Positions 1-7,606 of a stretch of 34,090 nt of DNA are shown piece by piece. The position numbers were made by a program, and so were the translations under genes. The notes under the pieces are model-generated. The model was not told the origin of the DNA. It did not search any database and saw only the letters and a list, made by a program, of their open reading frames with translations. Origin of the DNA: Asaia bogorensis (GTDB taxonomy: Bacteria; Pseudomonadota; Alphaproteobacteria; Acetobacterales; Acetobacteraceae); the NCBI GenBank assembly GCA_945861095.1, contig CAMATI010000021.1, positions 1 to 34,090 on the forward strand, read 5' to 3'. Positions within the stretch are counted from its first letter, which is position 1. The number at the start of each line of letters is the position of its first letter.

Positions 1-1056
1 CATCTGCCGATCGACCCGCCGATCCTGACCTCGATCATGGGATCCATCCGATCCGCCGATTGCGTGTTGACCTTCCTCGATACCGACGAAGGCCTGACCG
101 GCGAAGGGCTGGTCATGTCCATCAACAACCGCCGCCTGGGCGTGATCCACCAGATGATCCGTGACCTGGAAGACCTGGTGGTCGGCCTCGACCCCCGCCT
201 GGGCGGGGCGCTGAACGCGAAAGCGTGGAAGGACCTGAATTTCCTGGGTTATGAGGGCGTGTCCATCGTCGGCCTGGCCGCGATCGACAACGCGTTGTGG
301 GACCTGCGCGGCAAGGCCGCCGGTCTGAACGTCGCCCATCTGATCGGCGCCTGCCGCCCCACCGTGCCCACCTATGCCAGCGGCGGGTTATGGTTGGCCG
401 GCTCGCTCGACGATTTGCAGAAGGAGGCTCGGGGCTTCCTCGACCGCGGCTTCCGCGCCATGAAGACCCGCGTCGGCCCGACGGATCCCGACGGCATGGT
501 CGCCCGCGTCGCCGCGGTGCGGGAGGCCGTTGGACCCGACGTCGCCCTGATGGTGGACGCCAACCAGCAAATGACCGTCAAGCAGGCGATCCGCATCGGC
601 CGCATGATGGAAGACCTGAACCTCACATGGTTCGAGGAACCCGTGATCTGCCACGATCACGAAGGCGAAGCCCAGATAGCCGCCGCGCTGGATACCCCGA
701 TCGCGTCGGGGGAAACCGTCTACACCCATCGCGGTATCCTGAAGATGCTGGAAGCCCGCGCCGCCGACGTGCTGATGCCCGATCTGCAACGCATGGGCGG
801 GCCGACCGAATTCCTGAAAGCCGGCCACCTGTGTGAGGCGTTCCACATCCCCTGCGCCAGCCATCTGTTCCCGGAAATGAGCCTGCCGCTGCTGGCTTCC
901 CTGCCCGGCGGCTACTACCTGGAACACATGCCCTGGTTCGAGAAGATCTACCGCGAGCGGATCGAGCTTGACGCCAAGGGCGACGCCATCGTCTCGGACC
1001 GGCCCGGTTGGGGGTTCAGCTTCGATCCCGACGCGATCCGCCTCTACGCGGATTGA
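1..1056 (+). CDS. Mandelate racemase/muconate lactonizing family protein (5' partial)
   Basis: Enolase-superfamily enzyme of the mandelate racemase subgroup, which forms an enolate from a carboxylate substrate with Mg2+. The reading frame is open to base 1, so the N-terminus lies outside the window; residues are counted from the ATG at 37. The metal ligands are visible: D174 in LMVDAN, E200 in WFEEP and E226 in IASGE. D249 and H276 (ASHLFPEMS) form the His-Asp dyad, and E296 in YYLEHM matches the acid that assists mandelate racemase. The usual KxK catalytic motif reads K143-T-R145, so the second lysine is arginine. Resemblance to mandelate racemase runs to the C-terminus. Actual activity could be racemase or acid-sugar dehydratase. 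The next gene begins about 90 bases downstream and is functionally unrelated. Confidence 0.9.
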   Translation, partial: HLPIDPPILTSIMGSIRSADCVLTFLDTDEGLTGEGLVMSINNRRLGVIHQMIRDLEDLVVGLDPRLGGALNAKAWKDLNFLGYEGVSIVGLAAIDNALWDLRGKAAGLNVAHLIGACRPTVPTYASGGLWLAGSLDDLQKEARGFLDRGFRAMKTRVGPTDPDGMVARVAAVREAVGPDVALMVDANQQMTVKQAIRIGRMMEDLNLTWFEEPVICHDHEGEAQIAAALDTPIASGETVYTHRGILKMLEARAADVLMPDLQRMGGPTEFLKAGHLCEAFHIPCASHLFPEMSLPLLASLPGGYYLEHMPWFEKIYRERIELDAKGDAIVSDRPGWGFSFDPDAIRLYAD

Positions 1057-1148
1057 TCCCAGCCCGTGATCCAGGGGTGGGTCAAGCGCGGCGTGCCGAC
1101 CCGACGGCCAAATCCAGGGGCGGCCACAATGGCAGACTCACCGGCCGA

Positions 1149-1667
1149 ATGGCGACGTTGGGTCTTGGACTGGCCGTCCTTCTGAGCGTGCCGGCCGGAG
1201 CGACACCGCCTCCGCCGACGTTCGGCCCGCTGGTCCACCCGGTATCGCCCGCCTGCGTGTCGTCCCCGTTCGGACCACGTGTCCTGGCGGGCCGTCCCAA
1301 GGCCGGTGTCTTCCACCCCGGCATCGATCTGCCGGCCGCGGAAGGTGCCCCGGTCCGGGCGGTCGCGCGTGGGCATGTCATCCGCGCCCAGCGGAAAGGC
1401 CCGGGCGGATTCGAGATGCTGATCCAGCATGAGGGATTCATCGGCGTTTACAGCCATCTCGGGCGCCTGACTCCGGCGATCGCGGAGGGCAAACGCGCGG
1501 TGCAAGCCGGGGATATGGTCGCGACGATCGGTCGAACGGGTGTCACTTACGGCACGCATCTGTATTTCGGCATGCTCGTGGACCGTCAGCCAATCGACCC
1601 CGCCCCATGGCTTGGCGTCGTCGCCTGTGGATCGACCGGTGGGGCCGCAAGCGCCGGGAAAAAATGA
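1149..1667 (+). CDS. Secreted M23 (LytM) domain protein with degenerate zinc site
   Basis: A 172-residue LytM/M23 domain protein. Residues 1-18 look like a short signal peptide (hydrophobic stretch ending VPAGA), which is why the ATG at 1149 was chosen; no strong Shine-Dalgarno is visible and longer versions would add an unhydrophobic leader. The M23 fold is recognisable: HxxxD (H56, D60 in FHPGID), the YSHLG histidine (H103) and the GTHLYF segment. In active M23 peptidases the last motif is HxH, whose second histidine binds zinc; here it is H137-L-Y139. One zinc ligand is therefore missing, and this is probably a non-catalytic LytM domain, like the activator proteins of cell-wall amidases. 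A second M23 gene with an intact site lies about 240 bases downstream on the same strand. Confidence 0.85.
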   Translation: MATLGLGLAVLLSVPAGATPPPPTFGPLVHPVSPACVSSPFGPRVLAGRPKAGVFHPGIDLPAAEGAPVRAVARGHVIRAQRKGPGGFEMLIQHEGFIGVYSHLGRLTPAIAEGKRAVQAGDMVATIGRTGVTYGTHLYFGMLVDRQPIDPAPWLGVVACGSTGGAASAGKK

Positions 1668-1908
1668 TCGATCCTCGACATGGCGGCCATTGCGGACCAC
1701 TGGCGGGGCCTCTCGTCATTTGCGCCAGGCCTATTCGTGGCGATAACCACGGATGTCTGCTCGGAAGCGCTTGACGGCGCATCATTGGTCGGCCCCGCAC
1801 CGGTGGCGCGCCACCGGATGATGCTAAGGGCTTCCGTCGATCACGTTCCCCATGCGGATTATCCGACCTGGTTGGTCGACTTTAATCCTGCATGTGGTAG
1901 GCTTACGG

Positions 1909-2415
1909 ATGCGTGCACTCCTGATTGCCCTGGCCTGTATGGCTGGTCCCGCGAACGCGGCATCCCTCTGCGGGACCATGGAAATGCCCCCCACGGCGCT
2001 TCGAGAGGTCTCACGTGGGTTCACTGGCGGCCACTCCGGCATCGACCTGATGGCACCCATGGGTTCGCCCATCCGCTCCGCCGCCGGCGGAACCGTGGTC
2101 TACGCAGGTTGGTATTATGCTTACGGGTATATCGTCGACATTCGGCATTCGGACTCGGTGATCACCCGATACGGGCATATGTCCAAATTCGCCCCGGGGA
2201 TCGTCAGCGGTGCTCCCGTGGCCGCCGGCCAGATCATCGGCCAGGTCGGGGCGACAGGCCGAGCCCGTGGGGCCCATGTTCATTTTGAGGTTCGGGTGAA
2301 CGGTCGGGCGGTCGATCCAAAACCGTATCTGGCCCTTGCGCGGTGCCCCAAAGGGACCGAACAGGAAACGGTCCTGGAAGCCATGGCGCCAGAGCCGAAG
2401 CGCCGCAAGCAATAG
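1909..2415 (+). CDS. Secreted M23 family metallopeptidase
   Basis: A 168-residue M23 endopeptidase of the kind that cleaves peptidoglycan cross-links in the periplasm. The start at 1909 gives a clean signal peptide (MRALLIALACMAGPANA, then ASLC). The zinc and catalytic residues are all present: H42 and D46 in GGHSGID, H90 in RYGHM, and H123/H125 in GAHVHFE. The protein is little more than the catalytic domain plus a basic C-terminal tail. The 241 bases between it and the upstream degenerate M23 gene show no clear feature. The pair may be co-transcribed and could work together, but this is inference from proximity. Confidence 0.88.
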   Translation: MRALLIALACMAGPANAASLCGTMEMPPTALREVSRGFTGGHSGIDLMAPMGSPIRSAAGGTVVYAGWYYAYGYIVDIRHSDSVITRYGHMSKFAPGIVSGAPVAAGQIIGQVGATGRARGAHVHFEVRVNGRAVDPKPYLALARCPKGTEQETVLEAMAPEPKRRKQ

Positions 2416-2490
2416 AGCATGATCACGCGGAGCGGAGCGTAACAGCGCGTGATACCAACCGACCGGACCAGTGACATGGCGACTCCGGCC

Positions 2491-2585
2491 GCTGTCATTG
2501 CGAGCGTAGCGACGCAATCCAGGTCAACCAACAGATTCGATAGTGCCAGACCCCTGGATTGCTTCGCTGCGCTCGCAATGACGGC
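2491..2585. repeat. Intergenic palindromic element, copy 1
   Basis: Two 32-base arms (2491-2522 and 2554-2585) are inverted copies of each other with three mismatches by eye. The outer part reads GTCATTGCGAGCG and the inner part GCAATCCAG. Transcribed from either strand it would form a long hairpin. It lies between convergent genes, which is typical for this kind of dispersed palindromic repeat. Confidence 0.85.
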
Positions 2586-2683
2586 AGTCACCCATAGATC
2601 AGTGGTTCGGTTGCTTGGTATGAATCATGCGCTCAAACCAGGAACTGAGCGGTTTGCCGTTTTCAGTCAGGGATAAACCGCTC

Positions 2684-2737
2684 TGGCGTTTGGCGTTTGG
2701 CGTTTGGCGTTTGGCGTTTGGCGTTTGGCGTTTGGCG
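2684..2737. repeat. Seven-base tandem repeat (TGGCGTT)n
   Basis: Seven perfect, uninterrupted copies of TGGCGTT (2684-2732) followed by a partial copy. The array lies about 60 bases beyond the stop codon of the leftward hemY-like gene, so copy-number change would alter its 3' untranslated region rather than the protein. The unit is not a multiple of three. Such arrays are prone to slippage. Confidence 0.95.
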
Positions 2738-2795
2738 GATGAGCCTGGGCGCCTGACTGCGCTGTCCGCCGCGGGACGATCACCGCGCCCGCGCC

Positions 2796-4085
2796 CTACT
2801 CGCTTGCGGTCAGGCGGCGAGCGATCGGTATCCCACCCGCTCCCGTCGTCCACCGGACCGACCCTCCGGTCCAGCAAACCGGGCAGGCCGGCAGCCAGGT
2901 CGCGTGTTGCGCATGACAGGTGCCGCATCGCCATGTCGGATCCGGATCGGCCGTCGCGCTCCGGCGCAATGCGTCCCGCTGAGCCAGACGTCCGGCCTCG
3001 GTCTGGCCGCCTTCCTCTTCCTCGATATCGGCGAGCAGCAGCCACAGCCGCCGTTCGTTCAGTCCGGCGGCGCGGGCGGCTTCGGCGTGGTGGCGTGCCT
3101 CGCCGGTCAGGCCGGCGTCCAACGCGGTGCGCGCCAGCAACAGGCGGCTTTCCGGATGCTCGGGATTTTCCGCCGTCAACCGTTGGGCCGCCTGGGTGCG
3201 CGCCAGCTTGTCCTCCAACGGTGCCAGCGCGAACGCGGCGAGGTCAGGCTGCGGCCGGCGTGCCCAACCACGGGCGATCACGGTCTGGGCGCGACGTTCA
3301 TGTCCGCCTGCTCGCAGCCGTTCCGCATAGGCCAGCGCCGCGTGAGGCAATCCAGGATCGGCCCGCCAGGCCTCCCGCGCATAGCGCATGGCCCGTTCGG
3401 GGTTCGCTTCCAATGCGGCGGCTCCGGCGGCCAGGGCGGCCCGGGGCGCGTTCTGATCCGCGAGTTCCAGTGCTTCGGCCCAGTGTTCGGCGCGAATCGC
3501 CAATTGCGCCCGTTCGCGGCGCAACCACTGCGCGCCTGGATGCGCGGCCTCCGCTCGTTTGGACAGCGTTGTCGCCTCGGCCCATTCGCCCCGGGCGATC
3601 GCCTGTCGCAGCAGGCCACGATAGCCCAGGAACGCGGCATCCTTGCGATCCGCCAGCAGGCGGAACGCCGCTTCGGTTTCGTCGTCCCGTTCGGCCAGGC
3701 GTCCGGCTTCGGCGGCCAACAGCAAGGTTTGGGGGGTGTCGCCCAGGAACCGGCGTGCCCGTGCGGCTTCGCGTCGGGCATCGGCTTTCTCGCCGGCCGC
3801 CAAAGCGAGCAGGGCCTTGGTGACCGACAGGTCTCCCAACTGCCGATGGCGGTTCTCCCTCATGTGCCGCAAGGTGCGTGGCAGGCGCATCAACCCACCG
3901 AGAAGACGCAGGGTTACATAGGCCAGGGTAAAGACAAGCAGCAGGCCGAGTGTGGCGACCGGGGTGGATAGCTCGATGGTGATCGAACCGATATCCGCCA
4001 CCACCTGGCCCGGCAACCCGGAGAGGAACCAGGCAAAGGCAAGCGTAGCCGCGCCAATGGCCAGGATCGCGATGATGCGGCGCAT
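2796..4085 (-). CDS. HemY-like TPR membrane protein
   Basis: A 429-residue protein of the HemY_N family, encoded beside haem genes in many proteobacteria; its biochemical role is not firmly established. Two N-terminal membrane segments (about residues 4-24 and 42-63) are followed by a basic linker, then TPR-like alanine-rich helix pairs to about residue 380. The C-terminus has two cysteine pairs (WRCGTC and PACPVC) that resemble the rubredoxin-type zinc ribbon found at the end of LapB/YciM. The start overlaps the stop of the upstream mitofilin-like gene (TGATG), implying translational coupling. It is the last gene of hemC-hemD-mitofilin-hemY. Confidence 0.87.
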   Translation of the reverse strand: MRRIIAILAIGAATLAFAWFLSGLPGQVVADIGSITIELSTPVATLGLLLVFTLAYVTLRLLGGLMRLPRTLRHMRENRHRQLGDLSVTKALLALAAGEKADARREAARARRFLGDTPQTLLLAAEAGRLAERDDETEAAFRLLADRKDAAFLGYRGLLRQAIARGEWAEATTLSKRAEAAHPGAQWLRRERAQLAIRAEHWAEALELADQNAPRAALAAGAAALEANPERAMRYAREAWRADPGLPHAALAYAERLRAGGHERRAQTVIARGWARRPQPDLAAFALAPLEDKLARTQAAQRLTAENPEHPESRLLLARTALDAGLTGEARHHAEAARAAGLNERRLWLLLADIEEEEGGQTEAGRLAQRDALRRSATADPDPTWRCGTCHAQHATWLPACPVCWTGGSVRWTTGAGGIPIARRLTASE

Positions 4086-5143
4086 CAGCCGCTCGTGGCC
4101 ATCGCGGCGAGGTCAGCCCGCGCGTCGAGCAGGGATCGTGCCTCGGCAAGCCACGGCGCCATGGCCTTGGCTGGATCACCGGTCAGGGTCGATGCGGCAT
4201 CGACCGCGGCGGTCAGGTCGCCGGCTTCCAGTGCGACGCGCGCCCGGGCCAGGATTCCGGCGACCGACACGCCGATCAGCACCTTGTCGCCCTGGCGAAT
4301 CGTGACGAGTTCCTGCGTCCGGCTCCAGACGCGTTCCAGAAACGGCTTGCCATCGGTGTCCGGCTGCGCCGCTTCCCTCGCGGCCCGGTCGGCCGCCGGG
4401 AACGTCAGACGCAGATGCGGCAAGGTCGGAGGGTTCGCCGATGCGAAGCGCGCCACGGCAGGGGGCGCACCGGGTAGATCGCCCAGCTTCTGGCCCGCCG
4501 ACAGGGCTGCCTCGGCCAATTGGATGCGTGCCAGGCGAGATGCGCGTTCGGCGATGGCCGAAACCCGGTTTGCCGCGGCTTCTGCCCGGGTCAGTCGCCC
4601 ATCCAGGGTCTCCACCCGACGGCCGGCCTCGGCATCCTCGGTCTGGGTGCGCGCGGAGAGGCCGTCGAGGCGTGCCGACAGGGCATCCAGCCGTGTCGGC
4701 ATTGTCGGGTCCGGGGCCGGGCGCTGTTCCAAAGCAGTCAGGCGGGACTGCAACGCGGCCTGGTCCACGATCGGGCGCTTTTCCAGGGCATCAAGCCGAG
4801 CGGGGTCGAGGGTGGGGCGTTGGTCGGGGAGCGGGCGTTTTTCGAGGGCTTCGATCCGCGCCGTCAGGCCGGTCAAATCCACGGGGGCTGATGGGGCACG
4901 CTGTTCCGCCCGGGCGATGCGACTATCCAGGGCACGAATCTGCTGTTGCAGCACGGCGATTTCCGCCGTTGGGGCGGCCGGCACCGGTGGCGTCAACCAG
5001 ACATAAAAAATGGCCAGCGCCAGGACCGCGAACCCAGCGATGGATAGCCAGTGCGTCAGGTCCCGGTCCGTGTACCATGGTCGAGCCGGCGGCGGGGGCG
5101 GATCCGAAGCCTCGGGGGCCGCTAGGGCCTTGATGTCAGACAT
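4085..5143 (-). CDS. Mic60/mitofilin-like inner membrane protein
   Basis: A 352-residue membrane-anchored coiled-coil protein in the position where alphaproteobacteria encode their Mic60 (mitofilin) homologue, between hemD and hemY. A proline-rich cytoplasmic N-terminus is followed by one membrane helix (about residues 31-51) and a long periplasmic region. Residues 60-200 contain repeated RLDALEKRP/RLTALEQRP-type segments predicted to form coiled coil, and the C-terminal part resembles the mitofilin domain. In related bacteria this protein shapes inner-membrane folds and contacts the outer membrane. The ATG at 5143 was preferred over one at 5203, because it gives a family-like MSDIK start and reduces overlap with hemD from 82 to 22 bases. 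Confidence 0.82.
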   Translation of the reverse strand: MSDIKALAAPEASDPPPPPARPWYTDRDLTHWLSIAGFAVLALAIFYVWLTPPVPAAPTAEIAVLQQQIRALDSRIARAEQRAPSAPVDLTGLTARIEALEKRPLPDQRPTLDPARLDALEKRPIVDQAALQSRLTALEQRPAPDPTMPTRLDALSARLDGLSARTQTEDAEAGRRVETLDGRLTRAEAAANRVSAIAERASRLARIQLAEAALSAGQKLGDLPGAPPAVARFASANPPTLPHLRLTFPAADRAAREAAQPDTDGKPFLERVWSRTQELVTIRQGDKVLIGVSVAGILARARVALEAGDLTAAVDAASTLTGDPAKAMAPWLAEARSLLDARADLAAMATSG

Positions 5144-5868
5144 GAAAGGAGCGCAAGCAGGGAATCCTGGTCGGGTGCGGCGGCGACGCTGATACGCCGC
5201 CATGGAAGGCCTCGTAATGCCACTTCGGTCCGTTGGCTGATAGCCAGGGCGTCACAGCGGGTCAGGAGCGGGCCAAGGACCAGGCGTTGGGCCAATCGGT
5301 GGAACACGCGCGCGGTCTCCGGTGAGAAGAACAGCGCGTGGCTCACGGAACCGGCTCGCAAGGCGCGAAGGGCGGTGTCCGGAAGGATTTGGGTTGGTCG
5401 GGTGTCATAGGCAACGCGGCGTGTGATCCGAAAGCCAAGCGTCCGGAGCATGGCAGCCAGTGGCATCCCTTGCCCACGACCGGAAACCAGCAGCAGCCGG
5501 CCCTGCTCGGGGCGGATATGCTCGGTGATCAACCTGGCGAGAGCGGTGGCGTCGCCGTCCGCGCTGGCCACCGTCCGAAAGCCCGCCCGGCTTGCGCGCT
5601 GCGCGGTCGCGTGTCCGACGGCCCAAAGCGGAATGTCGAAAAAATCCGACCCAAGCGCGGGCAGTGCGTTGCTGCTGGTCACCAGGATGCCGACCGGGAT
5701 GGTCCCCGATTGGGATGTCGGCTTCATACGGAGCGGCGGCATCGTCCGGATGGTCATCATCGGTGCAACCACCGGGCGGAACCCCAGGGCGGTTACCCGT
5801 GCGGCGGTCTCGGTCGCGGCAGGCTCCGGTCTGGTAATCAGGATCGTGCCACGCGATCCGTCACACAA
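5122..5868 (-). CDS. hemD: Uroporphyrinogen-III synthase
   Basis: Closes and inverts ring D of hydroxymethylbilane to give uroporphyrinogen III in the cytoplasm. HemD sequences are poorly conserved, but the N-terminal ILITRPEPAA, the central LLLVSGRG and the FFSPETARVF segments fit the family, and the gene directly follows hemC. I place the start at the TTG at 5868, which gives 248 residues and overlaps the hemC stop by eight bases (TTGTGTGA). The frame is open further upstream to 5946, but that would add 26 residues antisense to nothing and overlapping hemC, without family resemblance. Its own end overlaps the start of the mitofilin-like gene. Confidence 0.88.
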   Translation of the reverse strand: MCDGSRGTILITRPEPAATETAARVTALGFRPVVAPMMTIRTMPPLRMKPTSQSGTIPVGILVTSSNALPALGSDFFDIPLWAVGHATAQRASRAGFRTVASADGDATALARLITEHIRPEQGRLLLVSGRGQGMPLAAMLRTLGFRITRRVAYDTRPTQILPDTALRALRAGSVSHALFFSPETARVFHRLAQRLVLGPLLTRCDALAISQRTEVALRGLPWRRISVAAAPDQDSLLALLSCLTSRP

Positions 5869-6883
5869 AGATATCTCGCGGGCTGTCGGCACGCAGCGAA
5901 GCCCCCAGTTCCCGCCCAATCCGTTCGGCGTCCGCAACCGAGCCATGCAGGCTGGATTTCAACAGGAAAGACCCGTCGGGGCGTGCCACCAACCCGGTCA
6001 GATGCAATTCCCCGGTTGGCAGCAGGCGGGCATGCCCACCGATCGGCGTGCGGCAGGATCCGTCCAGTTCCGCCAGCATTGCCCGTTCGGCGGTGGCGAC
6101 CGAGTTGGCTTCCGGGTCCTCGATCGCGCCCAGCATTTCCCGCAATTCAAGGTCGGCCTCCCGCACCGTGATGCCGACGATGCCCTGTCCCGAGGCGGGT
6201 ACCATGGCGTCGGGGTCCAACACGACCGACGCGCGATCCTCCAGGTTGAGCCGCCGCAGCCCGGCCAGGGCCAGGAGCGAGGCCGTGCAATCCCCCGCCG
6301 CCAGCTTCGCAAGGCGGGTCTGGACGTTGCCGCGCAATGTGGTGATGACCAGATCCGGTCGAGCGTGCAGCAACTGGGCCTGCCGGCGGACAGAGGACGT
6401 GCCGATCGTGGCGCCAGCCGGGAGGCAGGCATAGGGATCGCCGGGATCGCAGTCACGGCAATCCGGCCCAAGGATCAGGGCGTCCCGCGCATCCTCTCGC
6501 CGCATCGTGCACGCCAGCACGATCCCGGACGGCATCTCGGTTTCCAGGTCCTTCAGGCTATGGACGGCAAAATCGATCCGCCCGTCGGCCAGGGCTTCAT
6601 GGATTTCCTTGGCAAACAGGCCTTTTCCGCCGATATCCGCCAGACGCCGATCCTGCACCGCGTCGCCTGTTGTGTTGATGGCATGTTCCTCGAACACGTC
6701 CATCCCACGGAGGACAGGGCACAACCGGGTCAGCACGTCCAGGAATGCGCGGGTTTGCACCAGCGCGAGGGGAGACCCGCGGGTGCCGACCCGTAGCGGC
6801 AGGGCGCGCGCATGGGTGCGGACACGGGATCGAGTCGCGTCGGGGTTCGGGATCGGCTGCTGTGTTCGGTTCGGGGTGTTCAT
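5861..6883 (-). CDS. hemC: Hydroxymethylbilane synthase (porphobilinogen deaminase)
   Basis: Polymerises four porphobilinogens into hydroxymethylbilane. The 340-residue protein shows the family landmarks: LRVGTRGSPLALVQT near residue 30, the catalytic aspartate D104 in RIDFAVHSLKD, the arginine-rich GTSSVRRQAQ at 161-170, LRGNVQTRL at 183-191, and the dipyrromethane-cofactor cysteine C277 in DGSCRTPIGG. The N-terminus carries about 28 extra residues before the domain. An alternative in-frame ATG at 6943 lies within the 15-bp tandem repeat, so the exact start is uncertain. It leads the hemC-hemD-mitofilin-hemY block. Confidence 0.95.
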   Translation of the reverse strand: MNTPNRTQQPIPNPDATRSRVRTHARALPLRVGTRGSPLALVQTRAFLDVLTRLCPVLRGMDVFEEHAINTTGDAVQDRRLADIGGKGLFAKEIHEALADGRIDFAVHSLKDLETEMPSGIVLACTMRREDARDALILGPDCRDCDPGDPYACLPAGATIGTSSVRRQAQLLHARPDLVITTLRGNVQTRLAKLAAGDCTASLLALAGLRRLNLEDRASVVLDPDAMVPASGQGIVGITVREADLELREMLGAIEDPEANSVATAERAMLAELDGSCRTPIGGHARLLPTGELHLTGLVARPDGSFLLKSSLHGSVADAERIGRELGASLRADSPRDIFV

Positions 6884-6908
6884 CAGACTGTTATGTATCG
6901 TCCATCTC

Positions 6909-6968
6909 GGCATCGGTAACGTCGGCATCGGTAACGTCGGCATCGTTCACGTCGGCATCGTTCACGTC
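6909..6968. repeat. Fifteen-base tandem repeat upstream of hemC
   Basis: Four head-to-tail 15-base units beginning at 6909, 6924, 6939 and 6954. The first two read GGCATCGGTAACGTC and the last two GGCATCGTTCACGTC, so the array looks like two doublets. It lies 26-85 bases upstream of the chosen hemC start, where a promoter or leader would be expected. The GGTAAC version provides in-frame ATG codons for hemC, whereas the GTTCAC version introduces a stop in that frame. Confidence 0.93.
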
Positions 6969-7021
6969 GGCGCGAAATGCACCGCGTTGCCGGTGCGGTG
7001 CAAGCCCTTGCGTTTGCGGGT

Positions 7022-7435
7022 TCAGGCCCAGCCAAGTTCCTTCAGCGCGAGACCCGCGTGCCAGATTTTTGACATGTGGACGATTTTTCCCTCGGCGAAC
7101 TGCATCACATACACATAGTCGGTGTTCGTCGTCTTGCCCGTCGGCGGGCAAGGGCCACCGGCCAGATGTGTTCCGGTGAATACGCCATAGGCACAGACGT
7201 TATTCCGTTCGGCATCCGTCGCGAAGGATTTTACCACATACCGACCGTCGGTCAGGACAGTCAGCAGGCCCTTCATCCATTCAGTATAATCCCGCAATGT
7301 TTTAACGTCCATCAGCGGTTCGGCCTGGGCGGAGAACGTAGCATCCGGCGCGCAGTAGGCCTGGCATCCGTCCCATCCCTTTCCCGTTTCGCAAGCGTCG
7401 AAGAACGCCCGCGCGGTCCCTGTTATGTTCGACAT
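7022..7435 (-). CDS. NTF2/SnoaL-like domain protein
   Basis: A 137-residue protein resembling the NTF2-like/SnoaL superfamily of small cone-shaped barrels, which contains ester cyclases, isomerases and many proteins of unknown function. Features include an N-terminal helix region (TARAFFDACETGKGW), CQAYCAPDATF, a DYTEWMKGLL segment and a final beta-rich part with VYVMQFAEGKIVHMSKIWH. Family members that act as polyketide cyclases share this layout, but no catalytic residue can be assigned here. The ATG at 7435 is supported by GGGAG eight to twelve bases upstream. It is oriented with hemC but separated from it by the tandem repeat. Confidence 0.75.
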   Translation of the reverse strand: MSNITGTARAFFDACETGKGWDGCQAYCAPDATFSAQAEPLMDVKTLRDYTEWMKGLLTVLTDGRYVVKSFATDAERNNVCAYGVFTGTHLAGGPCPPTGKTTNTDYVYVMQFAEGKIVHMSKIWHAGLALKELGWA

Positions 7436-7606
7436 GCGATGGTCTCCCTGCTCGTGTTGATTTGTTGCGGCCCTGGGCAACCTTGGATTGTTTTCAGGTC
7501 TCACGGTAACCGCGCTTGCTTGGCACAAGACCGGTCCGGCCGCTACATCCCCGGGCAGCGGAGAATGAACATGCAGCCATTTTTTTGCCGTCGACCGAGC
7601 TAACCG

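Larger units (their letters stand above)
2416..2795. other. Repeat-rich intergenic region
   Basis: Space between the convergent M23 and hemY-like genes. It holds a 95-base inverted-repeat element (2491-2585), a 9-bp inverted repeat with a 19-base loop (GAGCGGTTT at 2647-2655 and AAACCGCTC at 2675-2683), and a 7-bp tandem repeat (2684-2737). No convincing gene is seen; the reading frames crossing it are antisense extensions or consist of repeat-encoded peptide. Confidence 0.7.

Noticed and set aside
2491..2585. Inverted repeat considered as the ends of an insertion sequence.
   Set aside because: Only about 31 bases separate the arms, so no transposase gene fits between them; no target duplication was seen.
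2627..3823. 398-codon plus-strand frame across the tandem repeat and hemY-like gene.
   Set aside because: It is arginine- and proline-rich antisense translation of GC-rich coding DNA, and its start consists of repeat-encoded peptide.
5423..6796. 457-codon plus-strand frame opposite hemC and hemD.
   Set aside because: Antisense shadow: both haem genes on the other strand have full family motifs.
6909..6968. Tandem repeat considered as a CRISPR array.
   Set aside because: Units are contiguous with no spacers and are only 15 bases long.
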